Positions 14,181-22,959 of a DNA stretch of 23,040 nucleotides are shown one piece after another. Location of the stretch: assembly GCA_041695045.1 (NCBI GenBank), contig JBGFRR010000116.1, positions 1 through 23,040 of the forward strand. The letters are read 5' to 3'. How positions within the stretch are numbered: position 1 is the stretch's first letter; the number at the start of each line of letters is the position of its first letter. The notes beneath the pieces are model-generated. The model had not been told where the DNA came from. It did not search any database and saw only the letters and a list, made by a program, of their open reading frames with translations. The position numbers were made by a program, and so were the translations under genes. Source of the stretch: JBGFRR01 sp041695045 (GTDB lineage Bacteria > Bacteroidota > Ignavibacteria > UBA10030).

Positions 14181-15356
14181 ATGACGACAACAGCGACTGA
14201 AACGGGTCCGCCTCTGGCGAATGAGTTGACCGATGAGATGCGCATGCTGCAGCAGGCGGCGAGGGACTTCGCTGAAAGTGAAATCCGTCCTCACGTCCTG
14301 CGGCTTGACGAAGCGCAGGAGTTTCCTCACGAGATTTTCAAGAAGATGGCGGAGGTAGGCTTTCTCGGCGCAACGGTGCCGCAGGAGCTGGGAGGCGCTG
14401 GCCTGAGCGCGTTGGAGTTTGTGGTGATCATGGAAGTGATTGCGCGTGTCGACCCGTCTGTTGGACTCTCCCTTGCCGCCCACAGCGGACTCTGTCTTGA
14501 GCATATCGCTATGTTTGCAAACGAGGATCAGGTGAAGCGCTACATCCCCGACCTTGCGACGGGCAAGAAATTCGGCGCATGGTGTTTGACCGAGCCGTCA
14601 TCCGGCAGCGACGCAGCAGGGATGATGAGCTACGCGCGTTTGGAAGGCGACTATTATGTTCTCAATGGGACGAAAACGTTCATTACCAACGGCTCGCACG
14701 CCGGAACGTATGTGGTGATGGCGAAAACAGATCCATCCAAAGGGAAGAGCGGGATTTCCGCGTTCATCGTCGAACGGACGATGGAAGGCGTCTCGGTGGG
14801 CAAGAAGGAGAACAAGCTCGGCATGCGCGCCAGCGACACCGTGCAGATGAATTTCGATAACGTGAAAGTTCCGAAAGCAAATCTTCTCGGGGAAGAAGGC
14901 GAAGGATTCAAGCAAGCGCTTGCAGTGCTGGATAGCGGACGCATCGGCATTGCGGCGCTCTCGGTGGGGCTTGCGCAAGGAGCGTTCGATGCCGCGTTGA
15001 AGTACGCGAAAGAACGAAAACAGTTCGGCCGCGCGATTGCGGAAAATCAGGGAATTCAATTCAAGCTGGCAGACATGGCTACGGAGATTCGCGCCGCTCG
15101 CCTGCTTACCTACAAAGCCGCTGCCGCGAAAGTACGCGGTGAGGATATCAATCCGCTTGCCGCACAAGCAAAGTACTTTGCCAGCGAAGTGGCGCAGCGC
15201 GTTGCCACCGACGCGGTACAGATTCATGGGGGATACGGGTTCATCAAAGAATTCCCCGTGGAAAAATTCTATCGAGATGTCAAACTCCTCACCATCGGCG
15301 AAGGAACATCCGAAGTCCAGAAGATGGTCATCGCCAAGAACCTGCTCAAGGAGTGA
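14181..15356 (+). CDS. acyl-CoA dehydrogenase (short/branched-chain type)
   Basis: An FAD enzyme that introduces the alpha-beta double bond into acyl-CoA and passes electrons to ETF. The 391-residue length is normal. Landmarks are WCLTEPSSGSDAAG starting at Trp134 (flavin and substrate contacts), FITNGSHAGTYVV, the middle beta domain, RKQFGRAIAENQGIQFKLADM, IHGGYGFIKEFPVEKFYRD and the C-terminal GEGTSEVQ with the catalytic Glu374. That Glu position, near the end of the chain, is of the SCAD/SBCAD/MCAD kind; isovaleryl-CoA dehydrogenases place it elsewhere. Chain-length preference cannot be fixed. Position between meaB and a carboxylase beta gene fits branched-chain amino-acid or fatty-acid degradation. 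24 bases separate it from meaB. Confidence 0.93.
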   Translation: MTTTATETGPPLANELTDEMRMLQQAARDFAESEIRPHVLRLDEAQEFPHEIFKKMAEVGFLGATVPQELGGAGLSALEFVVIMEVIARVDPSVGLSLAAHSGLCLEHIAMFANEDQVKRYIPDLATGKKFGAWCLTEPSSGSDAAGMMSYARLEGDYYVLNGTKTFITNGSHAGTYVVMAKTDPSKGKSGISAFIVERTMEGVSVGKKENKLGMRASDTVQMNFDNVKVPKANLLGEEGEGFKQALAVLDSGRIGIAALSVGLAQGAFDAALKYAKERKQFGRAIAENQGIQFKLADMATEIRAARLLTYKAAAAKVRGEDINPLAAQAKYFASEVAQRVATDAVQIHGGYGFIKEFPVEKFYRDVKLLTIGEGTSEVQKMVIAKNLLKE

Positions 15357-15365
15357 CCTACCTCG

Positions 15366-18300
15366 GTGAAACGATCCAGCCTCTATAGCATCGTCGCCAT
15401 CCTCTTCATTGTCTCCGGCGCCGCGGGCTTGATGTACCAGCTCGTGTGGTTCAAGTATCTCTCCTTGTTCCTCGGCAGCACAACCTACGCGCAAACCGTT
15501 GTGCTCGCGACGTTCATGGGGGGGCTTGCCATCGGCGCGTTCGTGTGGGGACGGACGGCGGATCGCTCACGTTCTCCCTTTGCCCTCTACGGCTGGCTCG
15601 AGGTCGGCATCGGTCTCTACGGCCTGCTGTACCCGTATCTGCTCGAACTGATGAAAGCGCTGTTCGTTGCAACAGTCCGCGGCGCAGGTTTGCCCAGCGA
15701 CAGCATTGCCGTTCTTACAGTCAAGCTCGTTGTCAGTCTTTCGACGCTGCTCGTTCCGACCATCCTCATGGGCGGAACGCTGCCGGTGCTCGTCCGCTTT
15801 GTCTCAACGAACATACAGGAGGCGGGGCGGAACATTGCTCTCCTCTACTTCCTCAACAGCTTTGGTGCGGTCGCGGGCTCGCTGCTTGGCGGGCTCTTCT
15901 TCATTCCTCTCACGGGACTGTCGATCACACTGCACGTCGCAGCCTTCGTAAACATCATCCTCGGCGCGCTTGCGATCATGTTTGCGCGAATGCGGGTTGA
16001 AGACGTTGTTGTGTCTTCCCTCGCGCAACCTGAGGAACCAGTGCAGATGTTCTCCGACCGTGAAATCCGCATCGCTCTTCTCGTTGCAGGCGGGTCGGGT
16101 TTTGCAGCCATGGTGTATGAGGTCGGCTGGGTTCGACTGCTCATCCCGATTCTCGGTTCGTCCACGTACTCCTACTCGCTCATGCTCGTGGCGTTCATCT
16201 CCGGCATCACGGCCGGCAGTTTGTTCGTATCGCAGTTCATCCGAAGCATCAAGAATCTGTTCTCGTTTCTTGCCGTGTGTCAGCTCGGCGCCGCCGTATC
16301 ACTGATCGCAACGCTTCCGCTCTACGGCCGCGTCCCGTACTATCTCTGGCAGATCAGCACCGTATTCTCTCGTACGGATGCCGGCTACGCGGCGTTTCTG
16401 ACGGCGGAGTTTCTCCTCTGTTTTGCGCTCATGGTTGTACCAACGGTCTTCCTCGGCATGATGTTGCCCGTCGCCAGCCGTATCGCATCGCGTTCGGTAG
16501 GCGTGCTCGGTCGTTCTGTCGGGACGGCGTTTGGCATCAACACGCTGGGCACTGTGCTTGGTTCACTCGCCGCCGGTTTTGTATTCATTCCCACCGTCGG
16601 TATCAAGCATACGATTGAGGTAGGCGTGGCGATCAACGCCGCGCTCGGCTTTATCGTTCTGGCTACGAGCTCGGGAGTAGCGCGTGTGCGTCGCGTTGTC
16701 ATCGGCACTGCGGTTGTGGGCGTGTTTGCACTCTACGTCATCGCAGTTCCGTCATGGACTCAGTCTGTCATGCTCTCTGCAATCTATCGGCAGATCAGCG
16801 GAAATGTGTCGCCGCCGCAGAGCTATGAGGAGTTTTTGCAGAGAACGATGAACCGGGAAGTTCTCTTCTATGAGGAAGGAGTCACAGCCACAGTAGCGGT
16901 TGTTCGGTCACGGGATGCAGAAGGAGGGGAACATGTTCTCTACATCAACGGCAAGGCGGATGCAAGTGAACGCGGCGACCTCCCGACGCAAGTCTTGCTT
17001 GGACAGCTGCCGATGCTCCTCCATCCTTCGGTCGAGCACGCGCTGGTGATTGGATTGGGAAGCGGCGTGACGGTGGGAAGCATTCTCACGCATGACGTCC
17101 AATCGGTAACGTGCGTGGAGATTTCTCCGGAAGTGGTGAAAGCGGTTCGATATTTTGAAGCGACAAACTTCAACGCGTTAGCCGACCCGCGCGTCAAGCT
17201 CATCGTGGACGATGCGTTGGCGTACATGCGATTGACCGATGTGCGGTATGACCTCATCGTCAGCGAGCCGTCGAACCCGTGGGTTGCAGGCGTGGGGAAT
17301 CTCTTCACGCGGGAGTTTTTTGCGCGGTGTCGCGAGCGGCTCAACCCCGCCGGCCTGATGGTACAGTGGTTCCATCTCTACGAAATGGACGACCCGACGT
17401 TCCAGATGGTCGTGCGAACGTTTGCCGAGTCGTTTCCTCATACGACGATCTGGCATTCACTCGAAAAGGATGTGATTCTCGTCGGTTCGCACGCACCGGT
17501 CACGCTCGATTGGCAGCGCCTTGCGGACCGCATCAGGCATGAGCGCGTTCAGTTCGACCTTCGGCGCATCGCTATTCACGACGCGCCGTCGCTTCTATCC
17601 TTGCAAATGCTCTCGCCGGAGCGAGTTCCCCAATATGCGGCTGAAGGCCCGGTCAACACGGAAGACCACCCGCGGTTAGAGTACTGGGCTCCACGCGCGC
17701 AGTTTCAAAACCGCGGCGTGCGGAAGCTTGCAGAGTTCGATGAGCGGAAGGTCTTCAACGCCGGTTCGACTCTGCTGGTCGAGCTTCTCAAGCAGCGCTC
17801 GCTGACGGATGAAGAAATGCGTAACATCGGCATGCTTCACACGACTCCGGGACGGGGCGATGCATCGTTCGGGTTTGGCGTGTTGCAGAAATACATCCAA
17901 CGCCATCCCTCCGACGTGGAAGCAACACGGCGCTTAGCAACCACTGCCGATCGCTTGAATCGGCCTGAGTTGAGTGTGCAGTACTGGAAGGCGGCGGCAT
18001 CGCTCTCGCCCATCGATCCATCTGCCCTCGAGCGTTACGCATGGACGGCGTTCCTTGCCGAGCGTGCGTTTGCAAATCCGCTCACCGGCTTCGACGGCAG
18101 CCGCTTCGAGTCGCTGCTGACGCGTTCGGTGGAACTCGCGCCGGACACGTTAGATGTGTATCGTTCCCGGTTGGGCGAGTATTATTTTCGCGTGCAACAG
18201 TACGCGAAGGCGGCGGAGCAGTTCACGCGCGTCATGGATATTCGTTTGCGAGCACATCCGAAACCGGAATCCATGCCGGAAGAGTTCTTACGGCTGCGGA

Positions 18301-18470
18301 TGGCGAACACGATGTACGAGTTAGGCAAGCTGAACTCCGCGCTCGGGTACGCCGTGCAGACGACGATGATTAACCCACGCAACCAGGCCGCGCGCGATCT
18401 TGTTTCTCTCATCTGGTCGGAAATCATGCTCCAACAACCCGCCGCCGATTCACTCCGTGGAGGACGCTGA
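15366..18470 (+). CDS. membrane-anchored spermidine synthase-like protein with TPR tail
   Basis: A 1034-residue three-part fusion starting at GTG. Residues 1 to about 460 are a polytopic membrane domain in two similar halves: the glycine-rich GAAGLMYQLVWFKYLS at the N-terminus and SGFAAMVYEVGWVRLLIPILGSSTY at about 240-265 have the same layout. About 510-760 form a SpeE-like Rossmann domain with VIGLGSGVTVGS (about 560) for decarboxylated SAM or SAM, and SEPSNPWVAGVGNLFTREFF (about 633-652). About 840-1030 are helical repeats of TPR type. Such 'fused MFS/spermidine synthase' proteins occur widely in environmental bacteria, and whether they make polyamines is unproven. It starts 9 bases after the dehydrogenase stop and ends in TGATG with the carboxylase gene, so it is co-transcribed with acyl-CoA genes, which is odd for polyamine synthesis. 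Confidence 0.85.
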   Translation: MKRSSLYSIVAILFIVSGAAGLMYQLVWFKYLSLFLGSTTYAQTVVLATFMGGLAIGAFVWGRTADRSRSPFALYGWLEVGIGLYGLLYPYLLELMKALFVATVRGAGLPSDSIAVLTVKLVVSLSTLLVPTILMGGTLPVLVRFVSTNIQEAGRNIALLYFLNSFGAVAGSLLGGLFFIPLTGLSITLHVAAFVNIILGALAIMFARMRVEDVVVSSLAQPEEPVQMFSDREIRIALLVAGGSGFAAMVYEVGWVRLLIPILGSSTYSYSLMLVAFISGITAGSLFVSQFIRSIKNLFSFLAVCQLGAAVSLIATLPLYGRVPYYLWQISTVFSRTDAGYAAFLTAEFLLCFALMVVPTVFLGMMLPVASRIASRSVGVLGRSVGTAFGINTLGTVLGSLAAGFVFIPTVGIKHTIEVGVAINAALGFIVLATSSGVARVRRVVIGTAVVGVFALYVIAVPSWTQSVMLSAIYRQISGNVSPPQSYEEFLQRTMNREVLFYEEGVTATVAVVRSRDAEGGEHVLYINGKADASERGDLPTQVLLGQLPMLLHPSVEHALVIGLGSGVTVGSILTHDVQSVTCVEISPEVVKAVRYFEATNFNALADPRVKLIVDDALAYMRLTDVRYDLIVSEPSNPWVAGVGNLFTREFFARCRERLNPAGLMVQWFHLYEMDDPTFQMVVRTFAESFPHTTIWHSLEKDVILVGSHAPVTLDWQRLADRIRHERVQFDLRRIAIHDAPSLLSLQMLSPERVPQYAAEGPVNTEDHPRLEYWAPRAQFQNRGVRKLAEFDERKVFNAGSTLLVELLKQRSLTDEEMRNIGMLHTTPGRGDASFGFGVLQKYIQRHPSDVEATRRLATTADRLNRPELSVQYWKAAASLSPIDPSALERYAWTAFLAERAFANPLTGFDGSRFESLLTRSVELAPDTLDVYRSRLGEYYFRVQQYAKAAEQFTRVMDIRLRAHPKPESMPEEFLRLRMANTMYELGKLNSALGYAVQTTMINPRNQAARDLVSLIWSEIMLQQPAADSLRGGR

Positions 18471-20125
18471 TGGCTCTCATCGGAAGCGAAATCAAGCGCG
18501 ACGCCGCGTTTCAGAACAATGCAGACTCTCTCAAGGGCCTTCTCCGCGAGCTTCGGAAGAAAGAAGCGGACATGAAGCAAGGCGGCGGACCGGAAGCAAT
18601 TGCCAGGCACCGGCAGAAGGGGAAGCTGTTCGTGCGCGATCGCATCGAGCGACTCATCGACCCCGGCAGTCCGTTTGTTGAAATCGGACTCCTGACGGCG
18701 TACGGGATGTATGAAGAGTACGGCGGCGCGCCCTCCTCTGGCACCGTGGTGGGCATCGGGAAGATTCATGGTCGCGACGTCGTGATCGTCGCAAACGATG
18801 CGACGGTCAAGGCCGGCGCGTGGTTCCCAATGACGTGCAAGAAGAATCTCCGTGCGCAAGAGATCGCCATGGAGAACCGGCTTCCTATTGTGTATCTTGT
18901 CGATTCGGCCGGCGTTTTTCTTCCGCTGCAATCCGAAATCTTTCCGGACAAGGAACATTTCGGCCGTATCTTCCGCAACAACGCCGTCATGTCGTCGATG
19001 GGGATCGTGCAGATTGCGGCTATCATGGGGCCGTGCGTAGCCGGCGGCGCGTATCTCCCGATCATGAGCGATGAAGCGATGATTGTCGATAAGACCGGCT
19101 ATGTGTTCCTCGCGGGCTCGCATCTTGTCAAGGCGGCAATCGGCGAAGAGATCGACAACGAGGCGCTCGGCGGTGCAACGGTGCATTGTGAGGTCAGCGG
19201 CGTCACCGACCACAAGATGAAGGACGACGACGAGTGCTTGAAGAAGATTCGCAGCATCCTCAGCAAGCTCGGCAGCAGGCCGAGGGCAGGGTTCAACCGG
19301 GAGGCGCCAAAGCCGCCCAAGTTCGATCCTGCCGACCTGTATGGCATCATCCCTGCCGACCGCACGAAGCCGTACGACATGTATCAAGTGCTTGCGCGGA
19401 TCGTCGATGAGAGTGAGATGGACGAATACAAAGCGGGCTACGGCAAAACGATCATTACCGGCTATGCACGCATCGAGGGATGGGCCGTGGGGATTGTGGC
19501 CAATCAGCGCTCGGTCGTTCGCACGAGCAAAGGAGAAATGCAGGTGGGTGGGGTGATTTACAGCGACAGCGCCGATAAGGCGGCGCGGTTCATCATGAAC
19601 TGTAACCAAAAGCACATCCCGCTCGTATTTCTGCAAGACGTTACGGGGTTCATGGTGGGAAGCCGCGCAGAGCATGGGGGGATTATCAAAGACGGAGCGA
19701 AAATGGTGAACGCCGTTGCCAACAGCGTTGTGCCGAAGCTGACGGTCGTAGTGGGGAACAGCTACGGCGCGGGAAACTATGCGATGTGCGGCAAAGCGTA
19801 TGACCCGCGGTTCATCGTTGCATGGCCGACGGCGCAGATTGCAGTGATGGGAGGCAAGCAAGCAAGCGAGACGTTGTTAGGGATCAAGCTGCAAGCGATG
19901 GAGCGGGGCGGAAAGAAGATCAGCAAGGAACGCCAAGCGGAGATGCTGAACGAAATTCAGTCGCGCTACGACGCCGAGCTTGACCCCGTGTTCGCCGCTT
20001 CGCGGCTCTGGGTCGATGCGATTATCGACCCTGTGGAAACGTGCTCGTTGCTTGCGCGCGGCATCGAGGTTGCAGCACACAATCCGGAGATTCCCCGGTT
20101 CAACCCGGGCGTCATTCAGACATAA
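18470..20125 (+). CDS. acyl-CoA carboxylase carboxyltransferase (beta) subunit
   Basis: A biotin-dependent carboxyltransferase moving CO2 from carboxybiotin to an acyl-CoA. The 551-residue length and blocks RHRQKGKLFVRDRIERLIDPG, SGTVVGIGKIHGRDVVIVANDATV, FPDKEHFGRIFRNNA, GPCVAGGAYLPIMSDEA (about 187-203) and GNSYGAGNYAMCGKAYDPRF (about 428-447) resemble methylcrotonoyl-CoA carboxylase beta more than propionyl-CoA carboxylase beta. Geranyl-CoA carboxylase and other MCC-like enzymes remain possible. The biotin-carrying alpha subunit is not in the window. Leucine degradation (with the acyl-CoA dehydrogenase) is the simplest reading. ATG overlaps the preceding stop as TGATG. Confidence 0.9.
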   Translation: MALIGSEIKRDAAFQNNADSLKGLLRELRKKEADMKQGGGPEAIARHRQKGKLFVRDRIERLIDPGSPFVEIGLLTAYGMYEEYGGAPSSGTVVGIGKIHGRDVVIVANDATVKAGAWFPMTCKKNLRAQEIAMENRLPIVYLVDSAGVFLPLQSEIFPDKEHFGRIFRNNAVMSSMGIVQIAAIMGPCVAGGAYLPIMSDEAMIVDKTGYVFLAGSHLVKAAIGEEIDNEALGGATVHCEVSGVTDHKMKDDDECLKKIRSILSKLGSRPRAGFNREAPKPPKFDPADLYGIIPADRTKPYDMYQVLARIVDESEMDEYKAGYGKTIITGYARIEGWAVGIVANQRSVVRTSKGEMQVGGVIYSDSADKAARFIMNCNQKHIPLVFLQDVTGFMVGSRAEHGGIIKDGAKMVNAVANSVVPKLTVVVGNSYGAGNYAMCGKAYDPRFIVAWPTAQIAVMGGKQASETLLGIKLQAMERGGKKISKERQAEMLNEIQSRYDAELDPVFAASRLWVDAIIDPVETCSLLARGIEVAAHNPEIPRFNPGVIQT

Positions 20126-20144
20126 GCACATCCTCAGACACAGT

Positions 20145-20162
20145 GCCTGTCTGCCGACAGGC
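20145..20162. repeat. GCCTGTC palindromic repeat after the carboxylase gene
   Basis: GCCTGTC at 20145-20151 and GACAGGC at 20156-20162 form a 7-bp stem with a TGCC loop, followed by a further AGGCATGCATGG. It resembles the CCTGCCTGC palindrome at 5573-5591 and is likely the same dispersed repeat class. It lacks a T-run and is only 19 bases past the stop, so it may also mark the operon's 3' end. Confidence 0.5.
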
Positions 20163-20182
20163 AGGCATGCATGGCGTGGTCC

Positions 20183-20914
20183 ATGAAGATGCGATTCTTC
20201 CTTGTGCTCCTGCTCGCGTGTTCGATCCGCGCAAGCGATGTTCTGGCGCAATGCGAAGGCGGCGTTGGGCCGGATGGTCTTTCGTGGGAATTCGATACGG
20301 AGGAGAAGAAGGGGTTTTCTCTGTGGGGGTTCATCGGCGAAACGTTCACACCGCGCCTCGTTCGCCAGGTCAACGCCATGCGCGCCTATGTGCGCGACCG
20401 TCGGTTCGCCGAGCTGATGCGTCTTTGCGGCGACATGCGGGCAGTCGACGCGATTTATCTGCGAGCGCTTCGACTCGTGGAATACGAAATCGGCAGGGCG
20501 CTGTTCCTTTCGATGGTGGCGACGATGGAGCATCGGAAGCTCGGCATTCACTTGGGTCCGCTCGGCACGATGTCTATGCCGCTGACGTTCGAAGAGGACA
20601 GTCTGTTTCGCGCACGCATTCAGAATCTTCCCGCTCGCATCTACGACGACTCGCCGCAGGATGAGCACGGCGACAAAGACAAGCTGCAGCATTTCTTCGG
20701 CTCGGCGTATCTTGCCTACGTCAGCTCGCCCGATGTTGCTCGCACGGCCGGCGACCTTATCGAAAAGGGCGAAGCAACGTTTATTGTCGGTGGTGTGGAC
20801 GATCCCCGCGACCGCCGGGCAAACCGGCAGGGCGAACGATTCGGCACTGACCTTGTCTATGTGAAGAATCTCCTTCCGTCCGACTATCTCCGCTTGCGTG
20901 TGCGGGAGGACTAA
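20183..20914 (+). CDS. predicted secreted protein of unknown function
   Basis: I do not recognise a family. ATG at 20183 gives a short basic N-terminus (MKMRFF) and a hydrophobic stretch (LVLLLACSI) followed by ASDVLA before QCEGG, a plausible signal peptide; ATG at 20171 is an alternative. The mature part of about 220 residues is mixed helical. Two conserved-looking blocks stand out: DEHGDKDKLQHFFGSAYLAY (His near 169) and GGVDDPRDRRANRQGERFG near the C-terminus. The His-Phe-Phe-Gly-Ser-Ala block with a nearby Glu and a later Asp/Arg-rich block resembles small envelope proteins of the YfiM/DUF2279 kind, but only weakly. It stands between a dispersed repeat and an inverted-repeat element, apart from the upstream operon. 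Confidence 0.7.
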   Translation: MKMRFFLVLLLACSIRASDVLAQCEGGVGPDGLSWEFDTEEKKGFSLWGFIGETFTPRLVRQVNAMRAYVRDRRFAELMRLCGDMRAVDAIYLRALRLVEYEIGRALFLSMVATMEHRKLGIHLGPLGTMSMPLTFEEDSLFRARIQNLPARIYDDSPQDEHGDKDKLQHFFGSAYLAYVSSPDVARTAGDLIEKGEATFIVGGVDDPRDRRANRQGERFGTDLVYVKNLLPSDYLRLRVRED

Positions 20915-21066
20915 CAGGTTGAAAAAGGAAACCGCCAAGACGCGAAGGGCGCCACGGTGAACCGACAGGTCTTATTTTTCTTTCAGATTTCAATAAGATT
21001 TCTTCGCGCTCTTGGCGTCTTTGCGGTTCAACTTTCATGCATAAGGGTTTTTCAACATCCTGCTAA
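20911..21066. repeat. MITE-like imperfect inverted-repeat element
   Basis: The left arm (from CTAACAGG TTGAAAAA to AACCGCCAAGACGCGAAG, 20911-20948) is repeated in inverse by the right arm (CTTCGCGCTCTTGGCG, CTTTGCGGTTCAAC and GTTTTTCAACATCCTGCTAA, about 21002-21066), with interruptions. About 155 bases with no coding potential lie between two genes. The outer end resembles 98-119 at the other end of the window, so it is probably one of many copies in this genome. It overlaps the stop codon of the upstream gene. Confidence 0.6.
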
Positions 21067-21084
21067 TCACGAGGATCACGAGTG

Positions 21085-22440
21085 ATGAAATCCGTACTGG
21101 TGGTTGACGACGAGAAAAGCGTCCGTGATTCGCTCAAGATGATTCTTGAATACGAACGCTACGACGTTACGTTTGCTGAGAACGGCGAGCAGGGACTGCG
21201 TCAGTTGCACGCGACGCCGGTGGATGTTGTGCTGTTGGACGTCAAAATGGCCGGCATGGACGGGTTGGAGGTGTTACAAAAGATTCGCGAGCGCACGCCT
21301 GAGCTTCCTGTCATCATGATCTCCGGTCACGGCACCATCGAGACTGCCGTGGAGGCAACGAAGTTAGGCGCATACGATTTTCTTCCCAAACCGCTCGATC
21401 GCGATAAGCTTCTTCTCACACTTTGCAACGCCCTGGAACATGCCCGACTCAAACGCGAGCACAAGAAGCTCGAAGAAGTCGTCGAAGGCCGTCGACAGAT
21501 TTTGGGCGAGAGCGTAAAGATCCGGGAAGTGCTCAACCTGATCGACCGCGTTGCACCGACCGATGCACGCGTGCTCATCACAGGTGAGAACGGGACGGGG
21601 AAGGAGTTGGTTGCCCGCGCGATTCACACGAAGAGCAAGCGGGCAAGCAAGCCGTTCGTCGAGGTCAATTGTGCTGCGATTCCCTCCGAGCTTATTGAGT
21701 CGGAACTCTTCGGCCATGAAAAAGGGGCGTTCACCGGAGCGACAACACAGCGCATCGGCAAGTTCGAGCAGGCAGATGGCGGCACGTTGTTTCTCGATGA
21801 GATCGGGGACATGAGTCTCTCCGCTCAAGCGAAAGTGTTGCGCGCGCTGGAAGAGGGGAAGGTCGAGCGTGTCGGCGGCAGCAAGCTGATTCCGGTCGAC
21901 GTGCGCGTCATTGCGGCGACAAACAAAGACATTGTGGAGGAGGTGAAGAAGGGGAATTTCCGTGAGGACCTTTATCATCGCCTCAACGTCATTCCCATCC
22001 GCATTGCGCCGCTGCGTGAGTGGCGGGAAGATATTCCGACCCTCGTCAAAGCGTTCATCGAAGATGTTTGCACTCGCAACGGCCTTGCTCTCAAGGAGGT
22101 GTCGGAAGATGTGCTGAGAGCATTGATGCGTCGCGATTGGCCGGGGAATGTCCGCGAGCTGCGGAACGCGGTCGAGCGGCTGGTGATTCTCTCTCAGGGC
22201 ACGGCGATTGACGTGCGAGTGCTCGAGTCGTTCGGACAGAAGAGCGGCTCCGAGTTCGATGATATTCTCAATATGGGGGGAACGTTTCAAGAGTTCAAGG
22301 AGCGCGCAGAAGCCGCGTTCATCAGGAAGCAGCTCGAGCTTCACCGCTGGAACATCTCCAAGACCGCCGAAGCCCTCGACATCCAACGCAGCCACCTCTA
22401 CACGAAGATGAAACGCTACGGGCTGATGAAGGAGGAGTGA
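21085..22440 (+). CDS. sigma-54-dependent response regulator, NtrC family
   Basis: A 451-residue activator with the full three-domain layout. The receiver domain spans residues 1-120, with the acidic pocket DDE near residue 9 and phospho-acceptor Asp52 in LLDVKMAGMDG. The AAA+ domain has Walker A GENGTGKE (167-174), the sigma-54-contacting loop GAFTGA (about 214-219), Walker B GGTLFLDEIGD (about 232-242) and FREDLYHRLNVIPI (about 292-305). A C-terminal Fis-type helix-turn-helix follows (WNISKTAEALDIQRSHLYTKMKRYGL). It should be phosphorylated by a partner histidine kinase and then hydrolyse ATP to open sigma-54 promoters. No kinase gene adjoins it. ATG at 21085 is used; GTG at 21082 is better spaced from GAGGA at 21071 and is possible. 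Confidence 0.95.
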   Translation: MKSVLVVDDEKSVRDSLKMILEYERYDVTFAENGEQGLRQLHATPVDVVLLDVKMAGMDGLEVLQKIRERTPELPVIMISGHGTIETAVEATKLGAYDFLPKPLDRDKLLLTLCNALEHARLKREHKKLEEVVEGRRQILGESVKIREVLNLIDRVAPTDARVLITGENGTGKELVARAIHTKSKRASKPFVEVNCAAIPSELIESELFGHEKGAFTGATTQRIGKFEQADGGTLFLDEIGDMSLSAQAKVLRALEEGKVERVGGSKLIPVDVRVIAATNKDIVEEVKKGNFREDLYHRLNVIPIRIAPLREWREDIPTLVKAFIEDVCTRNGLALKEVSEDVLRALMRRDWPGNVRELRNAVERLVILSQGTAIDVRVLESFGQKSGSEFDDILNMGGTFQEFKERAEAAFIRKQLELHRWNISKTAEALDIQRSHLYTKMKRYGLMKEE

Positions 22441-22535
22441 ATAGGTCTATTCGATGGATGAAGGCGCCGTCCATACCTTATCCATTCACTCGTGTTCACA
22501 TGGACCTAAACTGCCTCGGCCTACTTTGTTTTTTT

Positions 22536-22561
22536 GGCTCATGGCTCGCAAGTGTGGGTTG
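22536..22561 (+). repeat. left member of a 26-nt interrupted inverted repeat
   Basis: GGCTCATGGC, six bases, GTGTGGGTTG. Its exact inverse, with a different central six bases, is at 22892-22917. The 10+6+10 design with only the centre changed suggests either two opposing protein-binding sites or the ends of an approximately 380-bp non-coding element. Confidence 0.7.
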
Positions 22562-22891
22562 TAGGAGCTCAAGCTCTACGGAAGCGACGGAGGGGACAGA
22601 ACGGTTTTATCCATCGTTCGGTTGCATATTTTTTTTCACATGAGCGCAATATGACCCCCTGCGTCAAAAAGCGACGCGTCCCCCTACACGGTGATATGGC
22701 GCAGGAAGGGGGACAGGACGGGAGCCTATACACCCCATTGGAGGGGGGTTGCTCAAGCGGAAATCTCTCCCCCTGACAGGGCATTTCTCCGCGTGGTAGG
22801 GGGAGATGAAGAGGGGGTCGCTTATCAAGTCCCGTCCATCAATGTTCCTGGACGTTCAAGGTTCGGAGTACATCTATCCGGCTGTTTTTCC

Positions 22892-22917
22892 CAACCCACA
22901 CCATGTCGCCATGAGCC
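22892..22917 (-). repeat. right member of the 26-nt interrupted inverted repeat
   Basis: CAACCCACAC, six bases (CATGTC), GCCATGAGCC; the inverse of 22536-22561 in both 10-base blocks. It ends 13 bases before the -35 box of the candidate promoter at 22931, so it could be an operator-like site for that promoter. Confidence 0.7.
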
Positions 22918-22930
22918 ATAAAGTTTTCCC

Positions 22931-22959
22931 TTGACATTACCCCCCGTTTTTGATATTCC
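22931..22959 (+). promoter_or_regulatory. sigma-70-type promoter pointing out of the window
   Basis: A consensus TTGACA at 22931-22936, a 17-base spacer and TATTCC at 22954-22959. The -35 box and spacing are ideal, and the -10 box matches at four of six positions. Any gene it drives must start beyond 23040. Confidence 0.55.

Noticed and set aside
22640..22830. A CRISPR array or tandem repeat among the G-run-rich bases
   Set aside because: The G-rich words recur loosely without constant unit length or spacers, and no repeat longer than about 8 bases recurs in the same orientation.
22437..22921. Short open frames in the terminal non-coding stretch
   Set aside because: They overlap one another in different frames, contain homopolymer-derived residues, and show no ribosome binding site or family motif.
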